A DNA stretch of 64,000 bases from Prorocentrum cordatum (taxonomy: Eukaryota > Sar > Dinophyceae > Prorocentrales > Prorocentraceae). The notes beneath the pieces are model-generated. The model saw nothing but the letters and a program-made list of their open reading frames with translations, searched no databases and was not told the DNA's origin. Made by a program: the position numbers and the translations under genes. This document shows positions 62,400 through 64,000 of this stretch, one piece after another. The stretch lies in the NCBI GenBank assembly GCA_963575745.1, contig CAUYUJ010015958.1:239732-303731 (forward strand), in the 5' to 3' direction. The first letter of the stretch is position 1. Each line of letters begins with the position of its first letter.

Positions 62400-64000
62400 T
62401 GAGAAGAGAACGTGGAGGATCGGAGCCGAGGAGCCCCGTGGCGCTGGCTCGGAGGCGAGCCAGGCGGAGGATGAGGAGGCGGAGGAGGAGGATGACGAGG
62501 AGTAGCGATAGGACGAGGATTCATGGGTGAGGTCTGACGTTCGATGATGCATGTGGTGCCAATTGCCCTGGTCCTGTCCTTCCGCTCTGCACACGTCACA
62601 AGAAGGCCGCGCGGTGGCCTTGCAGCGGCCCCGCTTGACGTCCTGAGCTGTCATGGGGCTGGACGGGCGAACAAGGCTGGACGAAATCCTTGAATTTGAC
62701 AGCGAGGAAAGACGGACATCCTCCTCCTCCTCCTCCTCCCCCTTCCCCTCATCTGTCCGCCTCCTCCGCCGCCTCCTCCTCCTCCTCCTCCTCCTCACCC
62801 TCATCCGTCCACCTCATCCTGGCCTCCATCTGGGCCCTCTTTTCGGTCCAGGTCGGGGTAAGAGGGTTGTGCCGTATCCCAAGGCACTCCCATGCTGGCT
62901 TCTGTCGTAGTGACCGCCTGAAGCATCCTATCGTATATCCTCCTCCTCCTCCTCCTCCTTCTCCTCCTCCTCCCCTTGTTCCTCATCCATCTCTCTCTGT
63001 CTCCACCGGCTACACGCAATAACAACCCTACGCAAGAGTGACCTGTGGTGCCTGGCGTGCCGATCTTACGTGTAGCCGACGCTCCTCCTCCTCCTCCTCC
63101 TCTTCTTCCTCCTCCTCGTCCTTCATGTGTAGAAACCTTCCGCATGGGCTCCGCATATATGGGGTCGGAGGATCGCGCCGCATCGCCGATTCATCCGTCT
63201 GGGCGGCCGGGAAGGTGGATGCCTAGCCCGCACTGCTGGGGGCAGGCCCAGAGGCCTCCGCGGCCTGCCCTCCTCTCACGCGATGTTGCAATGCCTCGCA
63301 ACACGCGCGCCTGTCGTTCAGACGCGACAGTAACGATAGACCGACCGCCTAGACTGGGATGGGAAGAGACAAAAACATAAACATTAATTCTCGACGGTCC
63401 CTGCGGATTTCTCGGACCTGCGCCAAACCCACTCCATGGCGCCAGAGGGGGGGAGCCCAGCGCAGATCCGAGAAACCCGAGACGGCCGTCACAAACTTAT
63501 GCTTCATGCCGCTTCTCTTCTTCGAGAATTGGTGGCTCGCTCGCTCGCTCGCGATCTGAATATCATTTAACCGATCCCCATCCTGGCGGCGTGGCCTGGG
63601 CTCCACTGGCAGATTTAAACCCCTAGATGGGGATATAGGCCGTTCCCTTTGGGTTTCAAGGGGTGCATCCCCAACTGAGGGAGTACTTTGGCGGGGGTCT
63701 CGAAGGGGATGGGGAAGGGGATGGGGATGGGGATTGGTTAAACGATACCGACGGTCGCTGCCCCTGATGCCGCCCTCGGCCCGGCGCAGGGCGGAACCGC
63801 AGGTCAGACCCCGCAGGCCGACGCCAGCCTTCCCTGCCTGCCAAGGGGGGCATGGCCAAGGGCCTCAAGCGACAGATGTTCCTGCAGAGCCCCACGGTCG
63901 GGCCCCTCGTGAGCCAGCAGGCGACGGCAAGCGTCCTCCTCCTCCTCCTCCTCCTCCTCCTCCTCCTCCTCCCCGCTCCTCTCCTCCTCCTCCTCCTCCT
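62400..64000. other. TCC tracts, no recognisable gene
   Basis: (TCC)n at 62719-62797, 62940-62975, 63081-63120 and 63936-64000 (continuing past the window end), plus GGGGATGGGGA repeats near 63705-63735. No supported gene. Confidence 0.6.

Overview
The window reads as nuclear DNA of a dinoflagellate. Direct evidence: a 21-of-22 match to the dinoflagellate trans-spliced leader on the minus strand at 15036-15057; retroelement proteins of kinds I know from dinoflagellate genomes (a Copia-type polyprotein, a LINE pol with C2H2 fingers after the RT, a tyrosine-recombinase retroelement); a decayed intron-free GAPDH copy; and very large amounts of satellite and trinucleotide repeat. I cannot name the genus. 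No rRNA, tRNA, CRISPR array or intact housekeeping gene was recognised, and most long reading frames are translations of low-complexity repeat.

Layout. 1-11.9 kb: minisatellites and short dispersed repeats, no gene. 11.96-15.99 kb: a broken LINE on the minus strand, split by a nested insertion whose 5' end is the spliced-leader relic. 16.07-22.26 kb: a nearly complete tyrosine-recombinase (YR) retrotransposon on the minus strand (gag, RT-RNase H, overlapping YR, C5-methyltransferase-like domain) bounded by split direct repeats. 22.37-24.35 kb: a 77-bp satellite array with a recurring leader and trailer. 25.8-26.5 kb: a possible coiled-coil gene remnant. 27-31.1 kb: TCC/CAT tracts and minisatellites. 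33.5-35.9 kb: an 89-bp satellite. 36.7-42.8 kb: a GC-rich minisatellite with higher-order structure and an embedded cassette containing two perfect hairpins. 44.2-45.2 kb: a GAPDH pseudogene. 46.5-56.0 kb: a second leader/array/trailer unit carrying a duplicated alanine-rich gene and a complete 5.9-kb Copia-like LTR element. 57.8-59.2 kb: a third leader/array/trailer unit. 59.2-64 kb: mostly featureless, with one alanine-rich degenerate gene on the minus strand.

Functional reading. The only self-contained systems are the two retroelements, each with most or all of its replication genes. The YR element has PAT/Ngaro-type split direct repeats (A1-genes-B1-A2-B2) and a DIRS-type protein arrangement (YR frame overlapping the RT/RNase H/methyltransferase frame). 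Its recombinase frame contains a TAG and has Cys where the catalytic Tyr is expected, so this copy is probably dead. The strongest candidate for something undescribed is the satellite family at 22.4, 46.5 and 57.8 kb. Its three arrays have different monomer lengths but share a leader before and a hairpin-like trailer after, and in one case they bracket a gene. The double-hairpin cassette at 38-43 kb is the next candidate.
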